Origin: Brevundimonas sp. UBA4609
GTDB taxonomy: Bacteria; Pseudomonadota; Alphaproteobacteria; Caulobacterales; Caulobacteraceae
Assembly: GCA_002386585.1 (NCBI GenBank)
Contig: DGIZ01000025.1
Coordinates: 13,190-77,189, forward strand
Reading direction: 5' to 3'
Length of the DNA stretch: 64,000 nucleotides
Position 1 is the stretch's first letter, and each line of letters begins with the position of its first letter. Below the pieces are notes generated by a model that worked only from the letters and a program-made list of their open reading frames with translations, made no database searches and was not told the DNA's origin. Both the position numbers and the translations under genes were made by a program. Positions 9,273 to 18,101 of this stretch are shown here, piece by piece.

Positions 9273-10733
9273 ATGGCTGAACGTTCTCTTGATCTCGGCG
9301 CCCTGCAGTCCCTGCTGGAGCGCGTGCGCGACCTGAAGGTCGCCTGCGTCGGCGATCTGATGCTGGATCGCTATGTCTATGGCGAGGTCAGCCGCATCTC
9401 GCCCGAGGCGCCGATCCCCGTCCTGCGCGCGCGCCGCACCGTGGCCATGCCCGGCGGCGTGGGCAACGTCGCCCGCAACGTCGCAGCCCTGGGCGGTCAG
9501 GCCCGTCTGGGCGCTGTGGCGGGCGATGATGCGGCGGGCGCCGAACTGGCCGATCTGATCGCCGCCGAGGACCGGATCGAGGACGCCCTGATCCGGCCCG
9601 AGGGCGCCGCCACCATCGTCAAGACGCGCTTCGTCGCCGCCGGCCAGCAACTGCTACGTCTGGACGACGAGGCTGCGCCCCATTCCGGCTATGCCGACAA
9701 GGCGGTGTTCCGGGGCGCGGGCGCCATCCTGCTGTCCGACTACGCCAAGGGCGTGGTGGACGACGGCGCCATTCAGGCGGCGCTGTGGGCCGGGGCCGAA
9801 TACGGCGCGCCGGTCATCGTCGATCCCAAGGGCCGCGACTTCGCCCGCTATGGCGCGGTCGACGTCATCAAGCCGAACGCCAGCGAACTGGCGGGCGCCA
9901 CCGGCCTGCCGACCGAGACCGACGAACAGGTCGAGGCGGCGCTGGCGGCTCTGCTGGCCGCCACCACGGCCAAGGCCGTCATCGTCACTCGCGCGGGCAA
10001 GGGCATGACCCTGGCGCGGCGGGGCGGCGGCGTCACCCACTTCCCCGGCCGGGCGCGCGAAGTGTTCGACGTCTCGGGCGCGGGCGACACCTGTCTGGCG
10101 GCGCTGGGTCTGGCGCTGGGCGCTGGCGCGATGCTGGAGCAGGCGGTGCAGTTCGCGATCCTCGCGTCGGGCGTCGTCGTGGGCAAGAGCGGCACCGCCG
10201 TCGTCACGCCCGCCGAACTGATCGAGGCCGAGATGAGCCAGCACGCGGCCCTGGCCCAGTCCAAGGTCACGCCGCTGGACGAACTGGCCGATCAGGTCGA
10301 GGCGTGGAAGCGTCAGGGCCTGAAGGTCGGCTTCACCAACGGCTGCTTCGACATCCTGCACCGCGGCCACGTCGCCTATCTCGCTCAGGCGCGCAACTGG
10401 TGCGACCGGCTGGTGGTGGCGCTGAACACCGACGCCTCGGTGCGCCGCCTGAAAGGCGAGGGCCGCCCGGTCAACGATCTGGACAGCCGCGCCGCCGTCA
10501 TCGGCGGTCTGGCCAGCGTCGATCGCGTCACCGCCTTCGACGACCCGACCCCCATGGCCCTGATCGAGCGGCTGAAGCCCGATGTGCTGATCAAGGGCTC
10601 GGACTACACCAAGGACAAGGTGGTCGGCGCCGCTGAGGTCGAAAGCTGGGGCGGCGAGGTCCGTCTGGCCGACTTCGCCGACGGCTATTCCACGACGAAG
10701 ACCATCGAGAAGATGACTGGAGAGAAGGCGTGA
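9273..10733 (+). CDS. hldE: Bifunctional heptose-7-phosphate kinase / heptose-1-phosphate adenylyltransferase
   Basis: A 486-residue bifunctional enzyme making ADP-D-glycero-D-manno-heptose for the LPS inner core. The N-terminal PfkB-type kinase domain (about 1-325) shows VACVGDLMLDRYVYGEV, the PGGVGNVARN motif and the anion-hole FDVSGAGDTC. The C-terminal nucleotidyltransferase domain (about 350-486) has TNGCFDILHRGH at about residue 355 and GSDYTKDKVVGA. It lies 18 bases after kdsA and 34 bases before hldD, consistent with one operon. Confidence 0.95.
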   Translation: MAERSLDLGALQSLLERVRDLKVACVGDLMLDRYVYGEVSRISPEAPIPVLRARRTVAMPGGVGNVARNVAALGGQARLGAVAGDDAAGAELADLIAAEDRIEDALIRPEGAATIVKTRFVAAGQQLLRLDDEAAPHSGYADKAVFRGAGAILLSDYAKGVVDDGAIQAALWAGAEYGAPVIVDPKGRDFARYGAVDVIKPNASELAGATGLPTETDEQVEAALAALLAATTAKAVIVTRAGKGMTLARRGGGVTHFPGRAREVFDVSGAGDTCLAALGLALGAGAMLEQAVQFAILASGVVVGKSGTAVVTPAELIEAEMSQHAALAQSKVTPLDELADQVEAWKRQGLKVGFTNGCFDILHRGHVAYLAQARNWCDRLVVALNTDASVRRLKGEGRPVNDLDSRAAVIGGLASVDRVTAFDDPTPMALIERLKPDVLIKGSDYTKDKVVGAAEVESWGGEVRLADFADGYSTTKTIEKMTGEKA

Positions 10734-10767
10734 TCCCCTCAAGCAGCGAAGCGGTAGGGGAACAAAA

Positions 10768-11769
10768 ATGACCCCGCGAATGATCGTCGTCACGGGCGGC
10801 GCGGGCTTCATCGGCTCCAACATCGTCGCCCGCCTGTGCGAGAGCGGCGCCTGGGACGTGGTCGTCTGCGACCGGCTGGAGACGGCCGATCTCGCCAAGT
10901 GGAAGAACATCGCCAAACACCCCATCGCCGATATGTGGGCGCCCGAGGAGCTGTTCGACCAGCTGGAGCGTCACGCCGACCGCATCGAGGCGGTGATTCA
11001 CATGGGCGCCATCTCCTCGACGACGGAGCCGGACGCCGACCTGATCCTGCGCACCAACTTCAGCCTGTCGCGTGATATCTGGGACTGGTGCGCGGTGCGT
11101 AACGTGCGGATGATCTACGCTTCGTCGGCCGCCACCTACGGCGACGGCGAGGCGGGCTTCGAGGATCGCGACGATCCTGAGAGCCTGAATGCGCTGCGTC
11201 CGCTAAACGCCTATGGCTATTCGAAATATCTGTTCGACCAGTACGCCGTGCGTCAGGCCGATCGCGACGAGGCGCCGCCCCAGTGGGCCGGATTGAAGTT
11301 CTTCAACGTCTATGGCCCGAACGAGGGCCACAAGGGCGGGATGAAGTCGGTCGTCGCCCAGATCTGGCCCAAGGTGCAGGCGGGCGAGACGGTCAGCCTG
11401 TTCCGCTCGCACAACCCGAACTATCCCGACGGCGGCCAGTTGCGCGACTTCGTCTTCGTCGACGACGTGGTCGGCATCATCCTGTGGCTGCTTGAGCGCG
11501 AGGACATCTCGGGCGTGTTCAATGCCGGATCGGGCCAGGCGCGTTCCTTCGCCGATCTGGCGCGGGCCACTTTCGCGGCGGCGGGCAAGGAGCCGTCCAT
11601 CGCCTATATCGACATGCCCGAGGCGATCCGCGACCGCTATCAGTATTTCACCGAGGCCAGCATGGATCGCATCCGCGCCCTCGGCTACGGCGGTCAATCG
11701 ACGCCGCTGGAAGAAGGCGTGCGCCGCTACGTCCAGGACTTCCTGGCCCAGCCGGACCCGTACCGCTGA
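10768..11769 (+). CDS. hldD: ADP-glyceromanno-heptose 6-epimerase
   Basis: A 333-residue extended SDR enzyme converting ADP-D-glycero- to ADP-L-glycero-D-manno-heptose, the donor for inner-core LPS. The N-terminal NAD(P) fold carries VTGGAGFIGSNIV. The catalytic region has SSAATYGDGE and the YGYSK form of the Y-x-x-x-K motif, and the heptose-specific stretch FFNVYGPNEGHKGGMKSVV follows. An AGGGG ribosome binding site precedes ATG 10768. Its stop overlaps the start of the DUF3089 gene by one base (TGATG). Confidence 0.95.
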   Translation: MTPRMIVVTGGAGFIGSNIVARLCESGAWDVVVCDRLETADLAKWKNIAKHPIADMWAPEELFDQLERHADRIEAVIHMGAISSTTEPDADLILRTNFSLSRDIWDWCAVRNVRMIYASSAATYGDGEAGFEDRDDPESLNALRPLNAYGYSKYLFDQYAVRQADRDEAPPQWAGLKFFNVYGPNEGHKGGMKSVVAQIWPKVQAGETVSLFRSHNPNYPDGGQLRDFVFVDDVVGIILWLLEREDISGVFNAGSGQARSFADLARATFAAAGKEPSIAYIDMPEAIRDRYQYFTEASMDRIRALGYGGQSTPLEEGVRRYVQDFLAQPDPYR

Positions 11770-12866
11770 TGTGGCCGAAGCTGACCTTTCGACAATGGGT
11801 CGGCTATGCGGGCTTCGCGCTCGTCCTGCTGCTGACGGCGGCGGTGGCTGTCTGGCGCGGGGACATCCTGCGCGCCGGGCTGGACCCGCAGATCCCGTTC
11901 CAGACCTATAAGCCGCCGGCGGCGCCGGACTACGCCTCCGAAGATGCCTGGGCCCTGCTGAACGCGCGCGCGCCGGGCGCGGGTCCGGCCCACGTCTTCT
12001 TCATCCATTCCACCACCTACGACGGCGGCAGCGACTGGAACGGGGCCATCGACGACCGCCGCGCCCTGGACAAGCTGCGCAGCGTCGTCCTGCCCAACTA
12101 CGCCGGACCGTTCGCCTCGGCGGGCGACGTCAGCGCGCCCCTGTATCGCCAGGCCAGCCTCTACAGCCGCCTGACCCTGCGTGAGGATGCGCGCGAGGCG
12201 CGGGCCTTCGCCTACGGCGACGTCCAGGCTGCCTTCGATCGTTGGCTGGCGGCGCGGCCGGAGGGGCCGATCGTCCTCGTCGGGGTGGAGCAGGGCGCCG
12301 ACATTCTGGATCGTCTGCTGCACGACCGCGTGGCCAGGACGCCTTCGCTCAGGACGCGTCTTGTGGCCGCCTATCTGATCGAGGGCCTGACCCCGGTCGC
12401 TCGCTTCACGCAGACGCCCCTGTGCCGCACGCCGGACCAGACCGGCTGCGCCCTGTCGTGGCGCTCGGTCGAGGAGAATGCGGAGGGCGAGGCCAGACGT
12501 CTCATTCGTCGCGCCCTGACCTGGAACGACCGCGGCGCCTTGATCGAGGCGGCGGAGACGCCCATCGCCTGCGTCAATCCGGTGACGGGTTCAGTCGACG
12601 CCCCGATCTCGCAGGCGCGCGAGAGCCGCGGCGCCACCAACGCCACCAACCTGGAATGGGGCGCGCGTCCCGCCCTTCAGCGCCGTCTGGTGGAGGCGGA
12701 GTGCCGGAACGGCATCCTGTGGCGGTCGCGCCTGACGTCAGAGTCCTTCCGCACGCCCGCGTCCTGGGCCGATCAGCGCAAGATACCCGCTTATAATCTC
12801 TTCTACGCCGATATAGAGGCCGACGTGATGCGCCGCCTCAAGGCCTGGGAGGCCGCCGAAGACTGA
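11769..12866 (+). CDS. DUF3089 alpha/beta-hydrolase-like protein, nucleophile replaced
   Basis: A 365-residue protein with an N-terminal membrane segment (about 12-29), so it is probably anchored with its domain outside the cytoplasm. The domain fits the DUF3089 alpha/beta-hydrolase family: AHVFFIHSTTYDGG, SLYSRLTL, AYLIEGLTP and the late CVNPVTGSVDAP region. At the nucleophile elbow, where the family has G-H-S-Q-G, this protein reads G-V-E-Q-G with Glu174 in the serine position. It may therefore be catalytically dead or use a different mechanism. It is translationally coupled to hldD, which hints at a cell-envelope role; that is inference. Confidence 0.75.
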   Translation: MWPKLTFRQWVGYAGFALVLLLTAAVAVWRGDILRAGLDPQIPFQTYKPPAAPDYASEDAWALLNARAPGAGPAHVFFIHSTTYDGGSDWNGAIDDRRALDKLRSVVLPNYAGPFASAGDVSAPLYRQASLYSRLTLREDAREARAFAYGDVQAAFDRWLAARPEGPIVLVGVEQGADILDRLLHDRVARTPSLRTRLVAAYLIEGLTPVARFTQTPLCRTPDQTGCALSWRSVEENAEGEARRLIRRALTWNDRGALIEAAETPIACVNPVTGSVDAPISQARESRGATNATNLEWGARPALQRRLVEAECRNGILWRSRLTSESFRTPASWADQRKIPAYNLFYADIEADVMRRLKAWEAAED

Positions 12867-12878
12867 GCCTGCCGGTCG

Positions 12879-13256
12879 TCAGACCATGCCCATGTTCATC
12901 GCGGCCATCAGGGCGTCGCGGATGGCGGCGTCGGTGAAAGGCTTCTGCACCGTGGGGTTGCCGCGCCAGTGCTCGGGCAGGCCGCTTTCGCCGTAGCCGG
13001 TCGAGAAGACGAAGGGGACGCCCCGCGCCTTCAGCGCCTCTGCGATGGGAAACACCTCCTGGCCGGCCACATTGACGTCCAGCAGGGCGGCGTCGAGATC
13101 GATCTCGCTGGCCACGACGCGCAGGCCGTCGCCGACGTTCGATTCCGGACCCACGACGGCGCAGCCCATGTCGCTGAGGATGGTCTCCAGCAGCATGGCG
13201 ACCAGGGACTCGTCCTCGACGATCAGCACGCGGCGGCCGGACAGCGCTTCAGTCAT
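12879..13256 (-). CDS. Single-domain response regulator
   Basis: A 125-residue receiver domain without an output domain. Visible phosphorylation-site residues are the acidic pair Glu14-Asp15 (VLIVEDESL), the phosphoacceptor Asp60 (AALLDVNV), a conserved STGYG switch region and the VQKPF lysine. Its ATG overlaps the stop of the upstream histidine kinase gene by four bases, so it is the probable phosphorylation partner. This group usually acts through protein-protein interaction or as a phosphate sink. The target is unknown. Confidence 0.9.
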   Translation of the reverse strand: MTEALSGRRVLIVEDESLVAMLLETILSDMGCAVVGPESNVGDGLRVVASEIDLDAALLDVNVAGQEVFPIAEALKARGVPFVFSTGYGESGLPEHWRGNPTVQKPFTDAAIRDALMAAMNMGMV

Positions 13257-14773
13257 GCGATTTCCATTTCCAGGGGCAGGCTGATCTCGGCGCAGAAGCC
13301 TTGGGACGGGTAGGAGAGCTGGACCGTGCCGTGCAGATCGTGGCGCACGTTGCGCTCGATCAGGCGGGTGCCGAAGCCGCGTCGTTCGGGTTCAGGGATG
13401 GGCGCGCCGCCCAATTCGCGCCAGGTGATCTCCAAGCGCGGCGATTTCTGGTCGGCCAGGCGCCAGTCGACGATGACGCGCCCGTCGCCGCAGGCCAGGG
13501 CCCCGTATTTGGCGGCGTTGGTGGCCAGCTCATGGAAGACCATGCCCAGCGACAAGGCGCGCGCGGGCGACAAGGCCACGTGCGGTCCGTTTAGGGTCAG
13601 CCGTCCCAGGCCGTGCGCCTTGGTCTCATGCTCCAGAACCGCGCGCAGGTCGGCGCCTTCCCAATGGCTGCGGGTCAGCAGGTCATGAGTGTGGGACAGG
13701 GCCAGGATGCGGGACTGGAAGGCGGCGGCGAAGGAACTGGGGTCCTCATGGGTGCGCGCCGTCTGCATGGCGATCGACTGGACGGTGGCCAGGGTGTTCT
13801 TCACCCGATGGTTCAGTTCGTCGATCATCAGCTTCTGACGTTCGGCGGCCAGAACCACATCGGTGACGTCGTGGCCCTGGACGAAGATGCCGACGATGTG
13901 GCCTGCGTCGTCGCGAATGGGCTGATAGGCGAAGTCGATGTAGCGGTAGTCCAGCGGTCCGTCCTGCGCGTGTCGGAGCGCGAAGGCGCGCTGGCGGCCA
14001 TAGACCGGCTCGCCGGTCTCGAACACGTCGTTGAGGAAGTCGAGGTGGCCCTGATCGCTCAGCTCGGGCAGGGCGTCGCGGACGGGCTGGCCCAGGATGT
14101 CGCGGTGGCTGACCAGGCGGTAGCAGGCGTCGTTGCAGAACTGGATGATGTGGTCCGGACCGTTCAGCACCGCGACGAAGCCCGGCGCGTTCATCAACAT
14201 GTCGGTCAGCTGTTTGCGTTCCGCTTCGAGGCGCTGGTTGTTGGCCTCGATCTTGACGGCCCGCTGAAACACCTCGCCGCCGACCATGGCGTCCAGGGCG
14301 GAGGTCGGCTCTGCTTCTCCGATCTTGTAACGCAGGCGCAGCAGGTCGGTCACATCGCTGGTGTGCTGCAGGATATGGGTGACCTCGCCGGCCTCATTCT
14401 TGATCGGCGTGTGGGTGCAGCTCCAGAACCGGTCGTCGAAGACGGGCGTGCCGTCGGGACCGGGGATCAGGACGGGATAATGGAGGATGGCCAGGTGGTC
14501 CGGCTGCCCGGTGCTCAGCACCTTGTCGAAGGAAGCGCGCAGGCGGCGGCCTTCCTCTTCGCTGTCCGGGGCGTCGCCCGGCGCGAAAATCTCCATGACG
14601 TGGTGGCCGATCAACGCTTCACGCGTGCGTTGCGTGATGTCCAGATAGGCCTGGTTCATTCCGGCGAACCGAAGGTCGCGATCCAGCAACATGTAGGGAT
14701 TGGGAGAGGAGTCGAACGCCGCCACCAGATCGATTGTTTTGGCGAGCTTGCGCAAACTCCATCCCCCTCTCAC
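13253..14773 (-). CDS. PAS-domain HWE-family sensor histidine kinase
   Basis: A 506-residue soluble kinase with no membrane segment. It has an N-terminal PAS domain (about 10-140, SPNPYMLLDRDLRFAGMNQAY), a second PAS/PAC domain (about 190-310, ending in GIFVQGHDVT), then the HWE phosphoacceptor helix ELNHRVKNTLATVQSIA and an HATPase region with VFHELATNAAKYGAL and FGTRLIERNVRHDL. The H-box with RVKN and the N-box HELATNAAKYG place it in the HWE/HisKA_2 class, often linked to light, redox or general stress signalling in this group of bacteria. The start is GTG 14773, or possibly TTG 14755 behind an AGGGGG stretch. It is translationally coupled to the response regulator. Confidence 0.9.
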   Translation of the reverse strand: MRGGWSLRKLAKTIDLVAAFDSSPNPYMLLDRDLRFAGMNQAYLDITQRTREALIGHHVMEIFAPGDAPDSEEEGRRLRASFDKVLSTGQPDHLAILHYPVLIPGPDGTPVFDDRFWSCTHTPIKNEAGEVTHILQHTSDVTDLLRLRYKIGEAEPTSALDAMVGGEVFQRAVKIEANNQRLEAERKQLTDMLMNAPGFVAVLNGPDHIIQFCNDACYRLVSHRDILGQPVRDALPELSDQGHLDFLNDVFETGEPVYGRQRAFALRHAQDGPLDYRYIDFAYQPIRDDAGHIVGIFVQGHDVTDVVLAAERQKLMIDELNHRVKNTLATVQSIAMQTARTHEDPSSFAAAFQSRILALSHTHDLLTRSHWEGADLRAVLEHETKAHGLGRLTLNGPHVALSPARALSLGMVFHELATNAAKYGALACGDGRVIVDWRLADQKSPRLEITWRELGGAPIPEPERRGFGTRLIERNVRHDLHGTVQLSYPSQGFCAEISLPLEMEIA

Positions 14774-14849
14774 TGACTCCTTAACGCAGGATCAGCGGAA
14801 AGGGTGCCAGTTTCTGGGGCGAAAATGCAGCAAAAGTAAAGGTTGCCGT

Positions 14850-15977
14850 CTAGGCGTTCAGGCGCAGCGCTTCGGATAGGGCCCGGTGCATCGCCTTGGG
14901 CCGGTAATCGATGTCATAGGGCAGGCCGCGGTTGGGCGGAGCGTCCGCGTACTGACGTTGCGGCGGCTCGGACAGCCAGGAATGGCGGTCGCTCAGACCC
15001 CAGGTGACGACGCCTCGCACCTCGGGGAAGACCAGCATGGTCTCCAGATAGCGGCGCGTCTCATCGGCCACTTTCTGATCCCGCGCGGCGGCCGCGTCGT
15101 GGAAGCCGGCTTCCTTGACGTCCAGCTCGGTGATGGTGATCTCCAGCCCCAGGTCGACCAATTGCTGGGTCATGTCGCGCAGACCTTCGACCGCCAGCGG
15201 TCCCTTGGACAGATCCAGATGCGCCTGCACGCCGATGCCGTCCAGCGGCGTCCCCGAGGCGCGCAGCCGTCGCGCCAGGGCGACGATGGCCTTGCGCCGG
15301 GCCTGATCCACCGGATTGTCGTATTCAAAGCCGTAGTCGTTGACGACCAGATGGGCCTGGGGCGCAAGGGCGCGGGCCTCTTCCAGGGTGCGCTCGATAT
15401 AGGACGGGCCGAAGGCGCGGTGGAAGACGTTGCGCCTCAGGCCGCCGGCGCCGCCCTGGGTGTCGATCGGTTCATTGATGACGTCCCACTCGGTGATGCG
15501 CTCGCCGTATCGTTTGAGGACGCGCTCCAGATGGCCCGATATCAGCGACCAGTCGCGATGACGCAGCATCTCCTGCCTGGCCCAGTCGGGCGTGCCCTGG
15601 TCCCACAGCAGGGTGTGGCCGCGAACCTGCATCCCGTGGCGCTGGGAGAAGTCGAGCAGATCGTCGACGGGGGCGAAGTTGAACTCGCCCTTGCGCCACT
15701 CCAGCGCGTTCCACTTCAGGTGGATTTCAGGCGTCAGCACCTGGCAGTCGCGCAGGACCGCACCGCGCAATTCGGCGCTTTGGCGAAGCTGTTCGGCGCG
15801 GACGGCGGCGCCGAAATAGCGGCCCCGGGTCCTGGCGGCGTCGGCGAGGGCGGGGAGCTTCACGGGCGGAGGGTCCAGCGGCGCGCCTTCGCGCACCGGA
15901 CGCCATGCGGCCAGACCAAGGGCGGGCGCCAGCGCGGCGGCGCCGATGAAGACGCGTCTGGTGGGTCGCGGCAGCAT
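14850..15977 (-). CDS. GH10 family endo-beta-1,4-xylanase, Tat-type leader
   Basis: A 375-residue glycoside hydrolase of family 10. The N-terminus TRRVFIGAAALAPALGLAAW is a twin-arginine-like signal peptide, so it is exported. The catalytic residues are visible: acid/base Glu169 in DVINEP and nucleophile Glu284 in ITITELDVKE. Also present are HTLLWDQGTPDW, VVNDYGFEYD, GVQAHLDL and VTWGLSDRHSWL. GH10 enzymes cleave beta-1,4-xylan. A CtrA-type box lies about 45-60 bases upstream of its start. It sits beside polysaccharide synthesis genes that include a UDP-xylose-forming enzyme, so it may process a self-made xylose polymer rather than plant xylan (inference). Confidence 0.9.
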   Translation of the reverse strand: MLPRPTRRVFIGAAALAPALGLAAWRPVREGAPLDPPPVKLPALADAARTRGRYFGAAVRAEQLRQSAELRGAVLRDCQVLTPEIHLKWNALEWRKGEFNFAPVDDLLDFSQRHGMQVRGHTLLWDQGTPDWARQEMLRHRDWSLISGHLERVLKRYGERITEWDVINEPIDTQGGAGGLRRNVFHRAFGPSYIERTLEEARALAPQAHLVVNDYGFEYDNPVDQARRKAIVALARRLRASGTPLDGIGVQAHLDLSKGPLAVEGLRDMTQQLVDLGLEITITELDVKEAGFHDAAAARDQKVADETRRYLETMLVFPEVRGVVTWGLSDRHSWLSEPPQRQYADAPPNRGLPYDIDYRPKAMHRALSEALRLNA

Positions 15978-16022
15978 CCGGCTGCACCTCCTCAGGAACG
16001 CGAGAAGGTTGCCTGACTACGC

Positions 16023-16037
16023 TTAACTTCTCGTTAA
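16023..16037. promoter_or_regulatory. CtrA-type box upstream of GH10 gene
   Basis: TTAA, seven bases, TTAA: a perfect match to the full CtrA recognition site known from Caulobacter. It is 46-60 bases before the GH10 start codon, within the normal promoter range for minus-strand transcription. Binding is inferred from the motif only. Confidence 0.55.
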
Positions 16038-16136
16038 GGCGCAATCTTAAGAGGCGTCATGGACAATAAGTTGGGCGTGAAAACGGTGTTTCCATGAGCT
16101 GAGCGGCTCAATCCGCCCGCCGGACTGCGACCGGCT

Positions 16137-16862
16137 CTAGAAGCTTCGATAGAAACCGACCCGTAGATAGGCCTGGGAATCTCGTTCATCGCCGTCGCTG
16201 AGGCCTACAGAAACTTGGATTTCTGAGCGTTCGTTCAGTTTGAAGCCGGCGACGGGCCCCACATGATAGGCGTTGTAGTTGGTGTCGCCTTCGGCCGCGA
16301 CCTCCATGCCGAGGCGCACCCGGCCGGACGATCCGACCTGATGGGTCAGGCTGACCAGGGCGTTGTAGTCGTCCACCTCGAAGCCGTAGGAGCCGTACCA
16401 GTCGACCCGCCAGGGGCCGGAGACATGGCCGCCGTCCAGGGAGACGATGACCCCGCCCTGGCCGCCGTCGCGCCGGTTGCCGGGATCGGCGGGGCTCAGG
16501 TCCGTATCGACATAGCGATAGCCCACGCCGACGCTGCCCCAGGTCGGCCCGTCGCCGAAGCGATAGATCAGCTCCGCCTGGGCGCCGGTGAAGTCGGCGT
16601 CGATCTCGTTCGGGCCCGAGTTGTAGTCATAGCTGCCGGTGTAGACGGAGCCCCGCACCGCAAAGCCTCTGGAGTCGACCGAGCCCGGCAGGCCGATCGT
16701 CGCCCCGGCATAGGCGCTGTCGGCGACGTCCAGCTGACCGCCGGCGAAGATGGTCACGTCGCTTTGCGCCGAGGCGGGGCCGACCCAGGCGACGGCCGCG
16801 CAGGCGAAGGCCGCGGCCGTCAGGGCGGCCAGCGAAGTCATCGGGCGTCGACGATGGGGCAT
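16137..16862 (-). CDS. bcsS: BcsS-like outer-membrane beta-barrel protein
   Basis: A 241-residue exported protein with a Sec signal peptide ending in GPASAQS. The mature chain is a run of short amphipathic strands (FAGGQLDVADSAYAGATIGLPG, LIYRFGDGPTWGSVGVGYRYVDTDLSP, RVDWYGSYGFEVDDYNALVSL), with a terminal FYRSF typical of an outer-membrane barrel. This pattern fits the cellulose biosynthesis protein BcsS family of alphaproteobacteria. No bcsA or bcsB lies alongside, so here it is more likely tied to the neighbouring polysaccharide genes than to cellulose itself. It may be transcribed alone or with the SDR gene upstream. Confidence 0.75.
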   Translation of the reverse strand: MPHRRRPMTSLAALTAAAFACAAVAWVGPASAQSDVTIFAGGQLDVADSAYAGATIGLPGSVDSRGFAVRGSVYTGSYDYNSGPNEIDADFTGAQAELIYRFGDGPTWGSVGVGYRYVDTDLSPADPGNRRDGGQGGVIVSLDGGHVSGPWRVDWYGSYGFEVDDYNALVSLTHQVGSSGRVRLGMEVAAEGDTNYNAYHVGPVAGFKLNERSEIQVSVGLSDGDERDSQAYLRVGFYRSF

Positions 16863-16954
16863 GGGTCAGTTCCTTGCGAAGTATCGAACGCGCCAGATGC
16901 TGGCGACGCCTGCGACGGGCGCTTCACGCATACAGAACAGGGGGGCGAATGCTG

Positions 16955-18091
16955 TCATACGACCAATCTTCCCCTGGAGAGTTGTTCCAGACTTTCAGCG
17001 CTGCGGTCAATGGGCGCGCGGGCGTGCGACACCCAGGCGATCAGCTCCTCCATGCCCTGGTCCATGGAGCGCCGAGGGGTGAAGCCGAAGGTGCGCTCGA
17101 TCTTGGAGATGTCGCCGAAGCAGTGGCGGATATCCCCGACCCGATAGCGGTTCAGCACCTCCGGGGCGATGTTCTTGCCCAGCAATCGGGCCAGGACGCC
17201 GGCGATCTCATTGATCGAGACGGGCGCGCCGCTGCCGACGTTGAACACGTCCCAGATCTCGCGGTCGTCATCCAGCACGGTGGCGAAGGCCTCGGCCACG
17301 TCCTGCACATGGACGAAGTCGCGCATCTGCCGACCGTCCTCGAAGACCAGCGGCGGCTGGTCGTTCATCAGCCGCGAGATGAAGATGGCCGCCACGCCCG
17401 TATAGGGATTGCTCAGCGCCTGACGCGAGCCATAGGCGTTGAACAGCCGCAGGGCCACGGTGGGGATGCGCAGGGCGCGCCCGACCGACAGGAACATCTC
17501 CTCATGGTCGCGCTTGTTCACCGCATAGATGGAGTTGGGCTGCAGCAGCTTCTCCTCCGGCGTGGGGCAGGGCTCCAGCGACTCTCCGTCGACCATCAGG
17601 TCCCAGTGGCGCGCCTCCAACTGAGCGTGCGGACGCACATCGGCGGTCACATGGGCGCCGGTCGAGGGGCGGACGTAATCACCCTCGCCATAGATCGACA
17701 TGGACGAGGCGACGGCGATCCGTTCCACCGTGTGCGGTCGCTGGGACAGGGTCTCCAGCATGACGGCCGCCGTCATGACGTTGTTGCGGGTGTAGTCGAC
17801 GATGTTGGTCATGCTCTGACCCACGCCGACCGAGGCGGCGAGGTGGGCGAGGTGGGTCACCCCGTCCAGCGCCGCCTCGAACACGCCGTCTTCCAGCAGG
17901 TCGCCCCTGATGCGGCGGGCCTGCGCGTCGAGGTAGACGGGCCACCCGTCCGCATCCAGTTCGGCGTCGCCGTGGACCTGGGGCGACAGACTGTCCAGAA
18001 CCGTCACCCGATAGCCGCGCGCCAGCATGGCGTCGACCAGGTGCGAGCCGATGAAGCCCGCCCCGCCCGTGATGAGAATGTGCTTGTCCAT
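16955..18091 (-). CDS. NAD-dependent sugar-nucleotide epimerase/dehydratase (extended SDR)
   Basis: A 378-residue extended SDR enzyme. The start ATG 18091 places the NAD-binding LITGGAGFIGSHLV at residues 5-18. SSMSIYGEG and the catalytic Tyr/Lys of SIYAVNK follow, then RLFNAYGSRQALSNPYTGVAAIF and the substrate-domain DFVHVQDVAEAF. An insert of about 40 residues before the active site (PHAQLEARHWDLMVDGESLEPCPTPEEK) is unusual for GalE. It probably interconverts UDP- or GDP-sugars for the polysaccharide made by this cluster; the substrate is not readable. It lies ten bases downstream of the GT2 gene stop on the same strand. Confidence 0.85.
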   Translation of the reverse strand: MDKHILITGGAGFIGSHLVDAMLARGYRVTVLDSLSPQVHGDAELDADGWPVYLDAQARRIRGDLLEDGVFEAALDGVTHLAHLAASVGVGQSMTNIVDYTRNNVMTAAVMLETLSQRPHTVERIAVASSMSIYGEGDYVRPSTGAHVTADVRPHAQLEARHWDLMVDGESLEPCPTPEEKLLQPNSIYAVNKRDHEEMFLSVGRALRIPTVALRLFNAYGSRQALSNPYTGVAAIFISRLMNDQPPLVFEDGRQMRDFVHVQDVAEAFATVLDDDREIWDVFNVGSGAPVSINEIAGVLARLLGKNIAPEVLNRYRVGDIRHCFGDISKIERTFGFTPRRSMDQGMEELIAWVSHARAPIDRSAESLEQLSRGRLVV

Positions 18092-18101
18092 GATCGTCTG
18101 C

